Below are positions 39,753 to 51,974 of a stretch of DNA of 64,000 bases, in pieces. Location: NCBI GenBank assembly GCA_025531455.1, contig JAMYHL010000023.1, positions 1 to 64,000 on the forward strand, in the 5' to 3' direction. The position numbers and the translations under genes are program-made. The notes beneath the pieces were generated by a model. That model ran no database searches, had not been told where the DNA came from, and saw nothing but the letters and a program-made list of their open reading frames with translations. Source of the DNA: Apiotrichum sp. Y4204. Its lineage: Eukaryota > Basidiomycota > Tremellomycetes > Trichosporonales > Trichosporonaceae. The stretch's first letter is position 1, and each line of letters opens with the position of its first letter.

Positions 39753-40894
39753 TCACTTCTCCCTTACAATCTCGAGCTCGCTCTCCTCGTCCTCTGTCCG
39801 CCCATAGAGCTTATCCCCCGCCGGCGCCCACGCGCGGATATCCCACCGTGACCAGCCCCACGTCTCCTTTATCTAATAGTCGGAAAACGACAGTGAGAGT
39901 GATATCGGAAGAGTAAACATGTCAGCAGCTGGCACGACGAAGAAAAAAAAAAAAGAAGAAAGTCTTCACGCACCTCGGGCTTTTTATGCGGCGCAACGAC
40001 GACCAACCACCGCGCCCGCCGGCTCAGCGCATCGAGCAGCGCAAACAGCTCGCTCCCCTCAGTGAGCAGGTGCAGCGCAAACGAGCAGATGACAATGTCC
40101 CACGGCTCCTCCGTGTCCAGAAACGTCCCTCCCGCGAGGTCCGTAAAGCTTAACGGATGGCACTTGCGTCCCGTCCGCTCGAGATATGCGGGAGAAGTGT
40201 ACTCTCGTCAGCGAGTTCAGACTGGAAAACTCACGGGATCAGTCGCGACGATCTCGAGCGCCATATCCCCCGGGAGGCGCGGCGGCGCGCCGCGAAACAG
40301 TTCCCCAGGAGAAGCAGTTGCTGTCGCAGAGCTAGAGCCAGATGGGGGTGCCGGCCGGCGCGCGTTCGGGGGGATAAACGGCGCCCGCACGGGAAACCGA
40401 CTCGTTACGGCGTGCGGCAGCGGTGATGCTGCGGGGCTGCCGCTTGGTGCCGCGCTGCGCTTCCCCACAGTCTCCCATTCCAGGAGGCAGAGCGTCGCTT
40501 CCCCGCTAATGGTCAGCTAGCTGATTGTCAGAGTGTAGCGCGGCTTGCAACGGGTGGCTTGTTGCTCGCGACTCGTGATGCTCGCGACTCGCTTGCTCGC
40601 TACTCCCTACTCGCAACTCACCTCCCCGCCGCCATATCCAGCACGCGCACCCTCTTTCCCTCCCCGCCCTCCATAGCCCACCACCTTCCCATAAACGCCC
40701 ACACGACCTGCTTGATCCCCGCAAAGAATGGGTTGCGGTAGCTCTGCGCGACCCGGCGGTAGTACTGAAAGAAGTCAGCCAAGAGTATCGAGGATTCAAG
40801 GATCAAGGATTCAAGGATTCGGTCCCACCTCGTCCACGCCAAATTCGGCGTAGTTGTCGCGCATGGCGTGGTTGATGTTCCCGTGCGCGCTCAT
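39753..40894 (-). CDS. SAM-dependent methyltransferase, class I
   Basis: Leftward: exons 40894-40829, 40764-40622, 40505-40235, 40201-39974 and 39872-39753, 275 aa. Motif I is VLDMAAGSGEATL (about residues 63-75) and is split by intron 2. The acidic and post-I regions follow, with EPWDIVICSFALHLL as motif IV and WLVVVAPHKKPE as motif V/VI. The segment between motifs I and II is inflated by a Pro/Ser/Ala-rich insert of about 45 residues (roughly 85-130). The end is IKETWGWSRWDIRAW plus an acidic tail. The substrate is unknown; the family is a general fungal methyltransferase domain. The start ATG gives MSAHGNINHAMRDNYAEFG, typical for such enzymes. Confidence 0.85.
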
Positions 40895-41196
40895 CGTGCG
40901 TCCGAGGAAATGAGTGCTAGATGGTTGAGGATATTGTGGATGTGTTCATGTTTGTGATCTGGAGATTATTTTCTGCTCAACCTCCACCCGCGTCCTCCCT
41001 CCACCTCCACTTGTCGTTACAGTAATGGCTGTGAGCGAGTCACCAATTGCATAGGCAACGAGCAAATGCGCCGCCATACGACCCAAGACCGGGTCTCGTC
41101 GAGTCGCAGCACTGACATGCACGCACCGCTCTCCTACACACATTACTTGCATATACACAACCATGAAATCCTATAGACCAGCCTGACCCTCGTTCT
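40895..41196 (-). promoter_or_regulatory. Methyltransferase promoter and LSB5-type 3' region
   Basis: 302 bp between tandem leftward genes. No feature seen beyond the expected flanks. Confidence 0.5.
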
Positions 41197-43499
41197 CTAA
41201 ATCTCCGCCCACTGCATGCGGCGCTTGGGCTGCGCCTGGGTGTTCGTCTCGTTCTCGTCCGCAAACGGGTCGCCGAACGGGTCGTTTGGGTCCATGAGCC
41301 CCGCGTCCGCGCCCTCGTTGTCGAGCGACGCGTACGCATCGCGGTCAAACGCCCCCGCACCGCTGCCGCTGCCGCTCGCGCCGCGGAACTCGTACCCAAT
41401 ATTCCGCGATGCCTTGCGGCTGTGTGCGGCGCGATACTCTTCTTCGCTCGAGTCGTAGTCGGAAAAGTCGGACAGCGTGCTGGGATGCTGTCAACATAGT
41501 ACACAAACAGAGAACATTTCCAAATACTTACCCAAAGTCGTCGCTGCCGGGGTTCGAGTCGGGACGGATCGGGGGCGGGAGCGCGCTCGCACGCGGGTTA
41601 CTCGCGATGGAACCGGTAAAGTCGAGATCCTGTAGGTCGGCAGCATACGGGTTCGCATTCGAGGCAGGCGCTTTGGCGGCGCGGCGGGCCTGGCGCTGCG
41701 ACTCGGCCATCTGCGCTTCCTGGAGCTGCTGTACCTCGCCCGTACGCTGCGACTCGAGAGTCTGGGCCTCGAGGCGGGCGCGCAGGCGTTCGACCTGTTC
41801 CGCCTCGTCCTTGTACCGCGGGTCATGCTCGGTCTCCGAGTCCGAGTCGAGGACCGCCGGCTTGGACATCTTGTCGTAAAGCTGGATCGCCTCGACAATG
41901 CGCTCATTCGCATCAAGAAGCGTGCCCACGTACTCCTCGTCCGTCACAACCTGGATGTAGCGGATGACCGTGCGACGGGCAGCCTTAGCCTTGTCGAGAC
42001 TGTTCTGCACGCGCGGGCTCTCCGTCACATTCTCCGTCTCGCGGTTGATGAGACGGCACGCATTCACAAGGCTGCTCGCCGCCTGGTTTGCGGTCGCGAC
42101 CGAGGTCATGACGGCCGGCTTTTCCTTTTCAAAGTTGAACTTGGGCCGCTTGGGTTGGGACGCCTGCTGCTTTCTCAACTCCTTTGCCTTCTTGCGCCGC
42201 TGCGCCTCCTCCTCGGCCTCGCGCTGGCGGCGCTCCTCGATGGCGCGCATCTCGGCCTTGCGCTGCATATCGCGTTCGCGCCGCTCGAGCTCGGCCTCCC
42301 GCCGCTCCAGCGCTTGACGGCTTTCGCGCTCCCGCCTGCGTTCCTCCGCCTCCGACTTGGCAAGCGCCAAGTCGGCGTACGTGTCCTTGCCTCGCTGGCC
42401 TGGTGCCGGCTCCCATGAATGGTCATAGAATGGGTCCGACTCGGTGAAGCCGCGCGACCCCGTACCGCTCGAGGCCGATGCGGGAGACGCCTTGGGTGCG
42501 TCCTTGATAGCGTCCCTGGACGAGATCGAGCTCGTCGCGCCGTGGCCACGGCGCCCACTATATTGCCTATAGAGGTTCGCAACCGCGTGCATGCGGGGTT
42601 CGTCCTGTGGTGTGAGCGGATGTGGGAGGGATTGCATTGGGAGGAGGGGATTGTCGATGAAGCACGAGAAGCGCGCAACGCTTGGATCCACAGCAGTGAC
42701 CCGTAGGACTGTCTGGACTGTTCCATTGTGTGTAGTCGCACAAGCCGTCGACACGGTGCGCCCACGCCCAGGCATCCACCGTGTCGCGGACCGAGCAGCG
42801 AACAGCCAATGTCGAGCAGCGAAGAGCGGCTGCCACTTGCCACCGCATCTCATGCACTCACCGCATACTGGATGCTCCATGCGTGGAAGACGAGCAATAG
42901 ACGCTTCTTGACGCGGGGGTCGAGGAGGTTCTGTCGTCAGTATGGATGATCACTCGTGTCAAAGCATCGGCGCGGCGGCGTAGGAAAGAGCCCGCCGAAC
43001 AAATCAAGCAGACAGCAACCTCGCTGGAATGCAAGAATCCGAGACGCAACCTCCGAGATCAACGACCCCAGGAGACACCGCCCGCCAAGCGATTATCTCG
43101 GACTGGTGCTGTGCTTGCCTCGCCACCTGCGGCTTGCACACTCACATCCGACGCCATGGCCTCGAGACGCTCGAGGAGCTGCGCATTGGCCCAGTTGAGC
43201 TGGAATCCCTTGGCGGCATTCTCGGTGAGCGCGCGGAGAATGACGAGCGCGCGGAGCTGGCGGTGCACGTTGCCGTACTTGAGCTTTTTGCGGATTGCCC
43301 TCGCGGCCTCGGTCGTGCCCTGGTGTCCTTGCAGGTTTACGCTGTCTACCAACTCGGAAATGCCGTCCAGCGACATTTCGTCGTACCTGTCCGACGAGAG
43401 GACTTCGACCCAGTCCGTAATGCTGCTGTGGGGCTTCTCGCCCGACAGCTTGTTCATGATCGCCATGCCCGTGTGGAAGTAGTTGCCTGCCTTGGACAT
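41197..43499 (-). CDS. LSB5: LSB5-type VHS/GAT-like endocytic protein
   Basis: Leftward: exons 43499-43146, 42930-42862, 42604-41532 and 41479-41197, 592 aa. An N-terminal VHS/ENTH fold (residues 1 to about 150: SSITDWVEVLSSDRYDEMSLDGISELVDSV, then VHRQLRALVILRALTENAAKGFQ and LLDPRVKKRLLLVFHAWSIQY) is followed by a long Arg/Glu/Ala coiled coil, then a GAT-like helical region (SSLVNACRLINRE ... VVTDEEYVGTLLDANERIVEAI). The acidic C-terminus contains NPYAADLQDLDF and DPNDPFGDPF. Yeast Lsb5 links Las17/actin, ubiquitin and endosomal sorting. Introns 1 and 2 are 215 and 257 nt, long for this locus. The yeast-Lsb5 name is by architecture; other VHS adaptors are possible. Confidence 0.82.
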
Positions 43500-44076
43500 T
43501 GTGGATGGGAGATTTACGAGTCCGGGGGTGTGTGGAGCGGGGATGGAGGGGTGTAGGATGTGGGTTGCTTTGGCTCTGCTTCTATGTGTGTTCTCTTAGT
43601 TTGTCGTCGTTGGGAGTGATCAAGAGAGAGTAAAGAGGACGATAGACAGACAAACTGAATGGCAAAAGAAAGGGAGATATGGATGTGGATGGGATGGGAT
43701 CCCATGCGGTGAGCTCTACATCATTCATTCATTCATCATGGACATGTGCTGCATGGTTGGTGGTTTCTCGCGCTGCGATTGGTCTGTTTATCCCTTCGCT
43801 TGCTTTGCCCCGTGCCTTGCCACCCTGCGCCGAACAGTGTGCAGCACGCCTCCGATGACGGACAACGACGTCATAGATGGAATACAAGATAGCCGCCAAC
43901 ATTCCGGCCAGCGGGTCCCACCTGTGCATTGCTTGTCGAGTATCGAGTATCGAGTATCCACGGCCACGGCACACGCGTAGCCAAAGCGCGTCGCGACGTC
44001 GCGACGGCATGTCCTGTAGGGATGGTAGAGCAGCTCATCCATCCATCTTGCATCCAGAACCCCGATGGACGACTCA
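43500..44076 (-). promoter_or_regulatory. LSB5-type promoter and APN2 3' region
   Basis: 577 bp, no gene. It includes the direct repeats TCATTCATTCATTCATC near 43,721-43,738 and GAGTATCGAGTATC near 43,940-43,957. Confidence 0.5.
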
Positions 44077-46432
44077 TCAACTCCCCTCTCCGTTCTTCTT
44101 GGGAGTAATCTTCGGCGCCTCCTTGCGCGAGTTTGCAGAATCCCACAAAAAGCTGATGTCAGATACACAGTCGAGACAGTAACTCACAAGTCACACTTGT
44201 ACTGCCTGTCAACCTCGTCTCTTGGCCGTCGCGAGCGACCAGTATCGTATCCCGGCCCGACGGGTCTGGCGTCAGCTTATCGATGTACATACGCAGCCCA
44301 GCGGACGCACAGAGAACACAGCCAGAAGCGCTTGCCCTTGTTCGGCCCTGGGATCTTAACCACTGCCGTCAGCACACAACCCCCAAACTCAACGCACAAA
44401 AGTCCTTGCACGGCTTCTGGTGCACCGTGCACAGCGGCGGAAGCTTCTTGGCAAATAGGCTGCTCCACACCGGTGCGGCTTCCTCGTTCTTTGCCTCGCG
44501 CGCGCGCTCGCGCTCCGCATCCGCAGAGGCAATGGCCTGCGCGATCAACTCGTCTTCCTCGGTATTGGGTAATTCGCAGTCAAACTCGACGGGCGTTCGC
44601 GCAGGCAGCTCGGACGCCGACGATTTGAGGGGAACTGAGGCAGCCGGGGAAGACGGTTTAGTAGACTTGGCAGGCGCCGACCAGAAGGCAGCGAGCTTTG
44701 GCTGGTCCCCTTTCTTCGCTGCCACGACTTTAGCTTTCCCCTTTGCAGACTTTGTGCGCTCGAGTTTCCGCGGTGGCTCGTCGTCGTCGGCTGTCAGATC
44801 GACTGTTGCCGGTCGCTTGGTGGGGACGGTTGAGGGTGTTGCTCGTGTGACTGCTGGTGAGGGCGTTGGGGCCGCTGGTGATGGAGATGGGTCCGTCGGC
44901 GCTGGGTCATCATCCTTCTTGTCAAGCGAATCAAAGGCTGCACGTGCGAGGCCAAGCGCCGAGGATGGCTCTCCAGTGGGGCCACTATCTGTTTGCGTGG
45001 AAGGAGCCTGAGACGCAGACGGGCCTTGGCTGACTTGGCCTGACTGCGATATACCCTGACTCTCACCAGACTGCGACTCCGAGTCTGCAGTAGGCACGGG
45101 AGACGGCGCCGCGCTCGTACTCCCACTTCCTTTCTTCCACAGACTCATAAGCGTGCGCTGCTTGGCGCTAAACTCGTCAAGAAACTTGGTGGCGAACCGC
45201 GGTGGTTCCGGCGCGGTACGCGGTATGTCCGAGGGGTATATCGGTGCGGTGCTAGGCGGGCGATTCGGTGGGTTGAGAAGGTCGCGAATGTACACCATTC
45301 CCTGCTCCGTCTCTATACTGTCGTGGAAATCGACGTAGACCGGGCAGTGGTCCGAGCCAAACAAATCGGCCTGAATGTCACCGCCCTTGATCCACGGCCG
45401 GAGACCAGGCGTACAGAGAATGTAGTCGATCCGCGAGCCGTAGTTGGCCGACCTGGTGTGAGCTAACTAAGGCGACGGTAACTAACCTGGCATCGATCTT
45501 CGTATTCCAGCAGGTAAACATTCCCTCCCGATTGGGAAAGCTCTCGCGGACGACATCGATCATCGGCCCGCGCGGCGCACACCACGCGTCGAACCATCTT
45601 CGCGCGGGATGCTCATAATGCTGCTCAGCGGTGCTTCTTATCCCGCCCTCGCCGCTGTCGATCGGAGCCCGCATGACGTTGATGTCGCCCGCAACCACCA
45701 CCTCCCGTCCAGCAGCTATCAGTGCGTCTACCCGCGCTTGGAGCACGTGCAGAAAGTTCATCTTGTACGGCCGCCGCGTCTCGTTCGTCTCGTTGGGGCA
45801 GTACAGGTTGAAAAGGACGAACATCCTGCAGTCAGCTGTGAACTCGTTCCTCAGCTTACCCAAAATCGAGGACTACCGCGCGGCCTTCCATGTCCAGTGT
45901 GCGCGGGTCAAAATGCCCATTCTCGTCGTCCATGAGGTCCATCCCCAGAACGTCGGGATAGCACCCCACACGCTCCTTGTCCGTCCACGGCGGCCGCATC
46001 GTCCCGCCCTTCTCGCCCAGCAATAACCCCGTAATCCCCTCCTCGGCGTGCAGCGGGACGCATACCCGCGAGTCGACGTACGTGCACACGCCAGAGTATC
46101 CGAGCCTGCTGCGCGGCCATGTCCAAAACCCGTCGTAAGGCCCAGGGCACGCCATCGCCTTGTCGACCTGCGGGCGGCGCGTCTTGTGTTCTGAGATCAG
46201 CGGCTGTCGTAAGACCGGAACAGCACGCACCTTGGAAACACGCAATGTCGGCGCCGAGCTCCTCCAAAAGTCCCTCGACCGACTTGTTCTTCATGCTCGA
46301 CCATCTGAGGTTAGCATTGCAAGTCTCTCGACGCGTACGGGTGATAGTCGAGCACGGTGCGGAGCACGTTCTGGTGTCAGATCGGGAGCAATTGCTGATC
46401 TGACTCACGACGTTCCACGTCAGGATGCGCAT
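44077..46432 (-). CDS. APN2: AP endonuclease 2 (Apn2/APE2)
   Basis: Leftward, nine exons: 46432-46409, 46370-46339, 46304-46231, 46190-45860, 45825-45487, 45452-44398, 44362-44311, 44265-44188, 44152-44077; 686 aa. Exo/endonuclease motifs are intact: WNVNVLR near the start, CFQEHK, GYSGV, GDINVMRAPID, and GSDHCPV with Asp301-His302. The linker has two PIP-like PCNA motifs: QRTLMSLW (about 370) and QPKLAAFW (517-524). A C-terminal GRF zinc finger uses Cys608, His611, Cys634 and Cys660 (GPNKGKRFWLC, CDFFLW). APE2 trims 3' blocked ends and supports ATR-Chk1 signalling. The first two exons are only 24 and 32 nt. It is divergent from CtIP. Confidence 0.94.
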
Positions 46433-46736
46433 GTCGGCGTCGGCTTCGGTGTCGGTGTCGGTGTTGGCATTGGAGTGAGTAGAGGGAGAAGAAGGATGTT
46501 ATTGACGGCGGTGACATCGTCGGAGATGGCCAGCAGAGGTGGAGGGAATGAGCTTCCCACGGTCGCGTCAGGTTGACTCACCCACCGCCACCCATAACAA
46601 CAATGAGCACAGCCAAAGTGACGGACGCGTCTGACTTTTCTTTTCCTTGTCTACTTCCCATCTTCATTCCAATCAAGCTCTATCAACAACAACAGCATTG
46701 CAGCATTGTACAGTACGGCCATTCACGCTCTGCACG
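46433..46736. promoter_or_regulatory. Divergent APN2/CtIP promoter with a GACGCGTC site
   Basis: 304 bp between head-to-head starts of two DNA-end-processing genes. ACGCGT at 46,625-46,630 sits in GACGCGTC, about 107 bp from the CtIP start. ACGCGT alone is expected by chance about once per 3 kb at this base composition, the 8-mer about once per 40 kb, so the match is suggestive only. Confidence 0.5.
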
Positions 46737-49202
46737 ATGTCCAGCCACGACGTGCAGGAAGAGAGCCTCGCGTCGGGGCTCGGCCGGCGGATCGACGAGA
46801 TTCGGGGTAGGTTCTCGCTGCAGTCCAAACAAACAGCGAGCTGACAACCAGATGTACAGCAGCAAATGGCGAATTTTGCAGACGACCTTTCGCGGCTCAA
46901 GGAATCGTGTGAGAAACTCAAGCACCAGCGTACGCAGCTGCTCGGCGAGTGTCGACAAAAGGAACTCGAACTGTCGTCGCTCACTGCCGAAATTGGGCGG
47001 GTGACGCGAGAACGCGACGCGCTGCAAGACGAGTTTGCGGGGCTCGTTGACGAGGCGCACTTTTTTCGCGCGGCGGATGCGGCGGCAAGTGTTGAGCTCG
47101 AGGCGAGCGGGCGCATCGCGAGGAGGCTGTGGGTCCAAACTGAGAAAGTACGGGATCTGGAGAAGAGGCTCGCGGCTGCGGAGGAGGAGAGGAAGATGGT
47201 GGAGGGTTTGAAGGCGAGAGTTGCCGAGTTGGAAAGGGAGAAAGAGGAGAAGGAGGGGATTGAGAGGAAAGAAAGGGAGACGAGTGCTGGGAACGAGGAG
47301 CTGCGGTACGAAGTCGCTGTCCTCAAGGATGAGCTCGACAAGGTCTGTCGCGAGAATGCCGATCTGCGGGACACAGCAAGAGTGGAGAGCAAGAGTCGCG
47401 CCGCTGGGGAGCGCGAGGTGGAGAAGCTGCGCGACAGCCTCCAGCTTGCACAGGAGGAGGTGCGGCACTTTAAGGCGCTCGCAGCCGATCGGGACGAGCT
47501 CGAGAAGAAGCTCAAGGCGACGGAGCGGCCAAAGTCTCAGGGAAGGTGAGTTGCCGGGCCTCATTCAGCATTAACTCACAACAGCCCGCGCGCACTGCAG
47601 CGCATGCCGTCCAACCTTCCCATAACGCCAACCAAGACGCCAGCAATGCCCTCGCCGTTCCACTCCCCGCCGCCGGCCAGCGGCACGCCGAGCAACCTTG
47701 CGAAGAACTACGAGTACCTCCAAAACCGGCACCGCGCGCTCAAGTCGCAGTTTGACGCCATGCGCGCCAAGTATGCCAAGGACATTCAGCACTGGAAGGA
47801 GTTTCGCGCTATACAAGTCGCACGGCAGGAGATGCGGCAGAAGCGGCGGGAGGAGCGGAAGGCGACGGAGAGCACGCCGTCGGCGCCGTCGACGGAGTCT
47901 GCGCAGCCACCGGCCATCGAGCCTGCGAGACAGGAAGGCGATGGGCCCTTGACGACTGAAACTACTGCACCCGTCGTGCAGCGGCTAGACTCGTCCAATC
48001 CAGTCATTTGCCAGCACTCCTCCCCCGACAATCCGGCTCCAACACTACCTGAACGCCTGCTCGCAGCAACAGTCTCCGCCCCCGCCCCGCCATCTCAGTC
48101 CAAAGCCGTTGAATTATCCTCCACGAAAGCAGTCTCGACACCAACCCGCGCTCCGCCTCCAGTACCGCCTCGCGACGCCGTCTCGGCGCCGAGTCGCACG
48201 CCGCGCCCTGCAGACTCACGCATTCTCTCCCGCCAGCCGACGCACGTGAGCCCATGGCTGGGCGGCGGCCGCAAACCCACACCGCTGCCCGCGAAGCGTG
48301 CCCGCGCGAGCTCCTTCTCGGACGACGAGGAACCCGCCTCGAAGCGTACCGGGGTTCGCCCGACGCTCGTCCGCGACCGCGGCTCGACGTCGACAGCGTC
48401 TCTGAGAAAATCCGCTCTTCAGCGGAGTATACACGACACGAGCAATGAGCACGCCACGCCAGTGCGGAAACGCGAGCTGGACCTCGAGGCACTGTCGCCC
48501 GCCGAGCGCGCGGCGGAACGCAAGCGCGTAGCGGCCCTGCCTCCCGCTGAGCGCCGCGAACTGTATGCCGCGTACAAGGCTGGGGGGCGGTACGTACCCC
48601 CCGAAGAGGTGGATCGCACCGTGGCGGACGAATTCGAGATTGACCCGGCGCGCAACGGCGGGGTCGGACACCGGTACCATGCTGTCGTGCGGGCGCGGGA
48701 CGAGCGGCGCAAGATGCATGGCGGCGGGTGCGAGTGCTGTTCTGATGTGAGTGAGAGTGAAGCTGTGACTGTGGAGACTGTGGAGACTGTGGAGACTGTG
48801 GAGACTGTGGAGACTGTGGAGACTGTGGAGACTGTGGAGACTGTAGGTGGTGGCTGACGGCAGTACTATGAGGCGATTGGGCCGTTGCCGCGCTTCAACC
48901 CCGGGCCGGTGTGGCGCGACGACCCCGACGAGGAAGACAAGGACTTCCACGCACTCCAGGACCACCGCAACCGTGTGAGCCGCCATCGCGAGGAGCACCC
49001 GCGTAACCCCACCCCGCCCGAGTTTTGGGCTATTGGGTTCCCCACGACGCAGCAGGTCGCCGAGCAGAATGCCGTCGCTGACGAAATGCACCGCAAGCGC
49101 GAGGCCGAGCTGCGGCGGGAAGTTGCGTGAGTTTGTGGGTATTATATTGATTTGGCTGACAGCAAGCCACAAGCACTCCAAGTGGAAGAAGAAGTAGAGT
49201 AA
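46737..49202 (+). CDS. CTP1: CtIP/Sae2/Ctp1 DNA end-resection factor
   Basis: Exons 46737-46806, 46852-47545, 47585-48746, 48864-49126 and 49163-49202, 742 aa. Residues 20-250 are a long coiled coil (tetramerisation in the family). The middle is Pro/Ser/Thr-rich. The C-terminal Sae2/CtIP domain has RRKMHGGGCECC (Cys637-x-x-Cys640), YYEAIGPLP, the RHR motif (682-684) and TPPEFWAIGFP, where Thr692-Pro matches the CDK-phosphorylated Thr847 context of human CtIP. The protein activates Mre11-Rad50 to start resection. Intron 3 (48,747-48,863) splits the domain exactly after CECCSD and is filled with a 9-bp tandem repeat. The final exon encodes KPQALQVEEEVE. Confidence 0.92.
48771..48842 (+). repeat. 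(GTGGAGACT)8 minisatellite inside CtIP intron 3
   Basis: Eight uninterrupted copies of a 9-bp unit fill most of the 117-nt intron. Because the unit is a multiple of three and lacks stops, an unspliced transcript would read Val-Glu-Thr repeats until the TGA within the branch region GGCTGACGGCAG. The exon-exon junction CECCSD-YYEAIGPLP, which restores the family motif, shows that it is intronic. Confidence 0.9.
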
Positions 49203-49362
49203 TTACATGTACATACAGGGGCGCCAGTCCGGACAGAGCCAGCACTAATCCACGCGCCGCGTGTTGTTGTACGCATCATCGCACTCCGTCGCATGCAGTA
49301 AAATGCCATGACACACTGCCCTACGCCCCGTAATGAATACAACTACCATAACCAGAACCAGC
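49203..49362. other. Convergent 3' space CtIP/NudE
   Basis: 160 bp between stop codons; nothing recognisable. Confidence 0.6.
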
Positions 49363-51974
49363 TCAGATCGGACTGCGCGCCTCGTACAGCCGCTCGCGCA
49401 CCATGCTCGGGATGCGGGGCACGGGCGGCGGCGTGTTGTTGGCGAGGCTCGTTGGGCGGCCGAGTCCCGCGAGCTTGGGGCCCGGAATGCCAGATGGCGG
49501 CTGGCCGTCGTCTATGATGCCGACAGACGAGCGCCGCGGCGGGCGGCGGGGTGGTGGCGCCAGTGGGATGCCGCTCATGCTGCTTATGGAGCCGCCGGGG
49601 GTGTGGGAACGGGCGGTGGGCGTGTGGCTCCGCACACCGACCCGTGATTGCGGACGACTGCTGCTCGCGCTGGCGCTGCCGCTTGCGCTGCTCATCACGG
49701 GACCGGTTGCAGTTGGGGAGGCGAGGTCGAGGGCGACGCCCATGGACAGGCGACGATTGGGTATGAGCGACGGGCTCGTGGCGCCCGAGCGCACACCGAC
49801 AGTGGACGAGGCGCGGACGTGGCCGCGGCTCGGGGGACGCGTCGTGGAGGCTGTGAGCATGGGTCGCTGGCGAGGCGCGGTGGGTGGAACCAAGGTCGAG
49901 GCAGAAAGTCCGTGCCGGGCTTTCATGCTCTCAGAGTTGAGGTGGCGCGCCTTGGTTTCGCGCACAAGCGGTGACGGGATAGACGGGCGCGTGGGAAGGG
50001 TGCTCCTCCGCGTCGTTGGCGGACGGCTCGTACTGCGGTCGAGGGGCGAGGTCGGAGTGTGCGGCTGCCTAAGCGACGTTGGTGGCGTGTCCTCGGCATC
50101 AGAGAGAAGAACCCACGAGGAAGGCGAAAGCATGCCAACAGACTTGTCATCGCGCATCGTGACTGTAGCGGTAGACGAGGTCAGTGAGGAGTTACCGGCG
50201 GAGGTAACGGTGGCAGTGGAAGCGGTGAGGGCCGACATTGCGAGGTTGGCAGCGCGGCCGCGGGAGGCGGTACGCAAGCGCATAGTGGACATGGAGAGGC
50301 CAGAGTGAGTTGTCGAGGTCCCCGAGGACGTCGAAGCACCAAACGACGAGGCCCCCGAAGCGGCCGCTGGCCGGCGTGAGAACCCCGAAGGAGCCTTCTT
50401 CACCATTTTGCCAATCTTGTCGTCGGTGGTCTTTATCCTCGCCTGCAGATCGTGTAGCAGCTTGAATCCCTTGTTCTTCGTCGCCTGAGTGGTTGCCGAA
50501 GTGTGAACTGCATTGGCCGCATTGGACGTCGCCGTACCGAGAACGCGCCTGTTGGCCATGGACATGCCTAAAGGCTGTGCGTTTCCGCCAATACTTGGGC
50601 GCGTGGCTGTTGATCGGGCAAGTGCGGGGATGCCGGATGTGGAAGGCGACGCGACCAGGGCGGCGGTCGTGCGCTTCGACGCATTGGGCGAGATGAGACC
50701 AGTCGGAGTCGAGGTGCTGCGCGACACACGACGTGGTGACACTGGAATACCATGGCGGGGGGTGCCATTTGCCTTTTCGGTTGGGAACGGTTTCCGCATT
50801 GTGGGTTCTGTTGACGACGAACCGTTGGTGGGAGAAGGGGAAGGAGCATCCAAGCGCGAGTCGGAGCGCATCTCGGAGTGACTGGTGGCCCGCGAGTTCA
50901 GGGCGCGGTCCGTGGCTGGTGACATGGGTGCATCTGACGCGGGAGGAGTGGGGAGGACAGCGCGAGCCAGCTGGTCGCGGAGGATGGCAATCTCGTTGTT
51001 GCCGTCTGCGGGTTAGACAGGGGGTGAGACAAACACCCGTGACTGCAAGGGCACACATGCAAACACAGGTACGACAGCCGACGTGGGTGATAGTCGACCA
51101 CGCATGCAACTCACCGCGGACATCATCCTTGAGACGCTGCAGCTCCTCCTCAAGCTCGTTCTTCTGTATGACCTCCTGTTCGAGAAGCGTCTTTTCCTCG
51201 ATGGCACGGTTGTACTTGATCTCCATGTCCAGGAGGGAAGACATGGCAACACTGGTGGGTCAGACGCCAACATGATTCTCGTACCCACCGCTCGTTCCGC
51301 TCCAGCTGGTCGTTTCCCATTTCGAGATCGCGTACGGCGACGAGCGCCTTGTCACGTTCTGAGCGGAGGTTGTCCATTTCGCGCTGCATCGCGGCGGTAG
51401 TCTGGGAATGCATCTTCTGGAGGTTGACAAACTTGGCCTGCGGTGTGAGCGCGTTCCCAGGCGCGACCAGCGACAGTGCCTCACCTTCCAATCCTCCTTC
51501 TCCGACTCGAGCCGGTTAATGCGATCGCGCAGCTCGACCTGCTTGTTCTCATTCTCTTCGAGTTCCTTTTCCAGCTCAGTCTCGAGCTCGCGTGACGAAA
51601 CTTGAAATTCGTCTGGTGGCGAGTTAGATTCAATCCTCGATAACTCGTTCCCGGATGCACCGCACCATCACGTACCGAGTTCAGCACGGGTCTCGTGTAA
51701 GAGCTCGGTGGCCTGGCGGTACTTGTCCTTGTAGTATGCTGCCTCGTGGGTGGCCGACTCGAAGCTGGGGAGTGAGCATCGAGGTGACAGCGGAGACCTA
51801 TGCACCTCCCACTCACGTCATGTACTCGTCCTCGTCCTCTGCCGAGTTGCCCATGGTGCTGCTCGAAGCGACCTTGTGGAGGGACGAGGAGATGGAGGTG
51901 AAGTCAAACGCATGCTTGCCATTGCTGTGGCCGTTTCCGAACACGGAGGTCTCGAGTCCGTGCCCCGCCGACAT
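49363..51974 (-). CDS. NDE1: NudE-family dynein regulator
   Basis: Leftward: exons 51974-51817, 51764-51676, 51612-51485, 51437-51289, 51251-51115 and 51005-49363, 767 aa. A canonical NudE coiled coil occupies about residues 52-230: YYKDKYRQATELLHETRAELDEFQ, SRELETELEKELEENE, NRLESEKEDWKAKF, LERNERVAMSSLLDMEIKYNRAIEEKTLLEQEV, ELEEELQRLKDDVRDGNNEIAILRDQL. The rest is Ser/Thr/Pro/Arg-rich and disordered. NudE binds Lis1 and dynein and supports nuclear migration and spindle positioning. The last intron is 109 nt; the others are 34-63 nt. The start is the first Met in frame, 52 residues before the coiled coil. Confidence 0.92.

Noticed and set aside
48765..48857. Val-Glu-Thr repeat protein tail of CtIP
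   Set aside because: The repeat lies in an intron: splicing GTGAGT...GACGGCAG joins CECCSD to YYEAIGPLP, the conserved family order, in frame.
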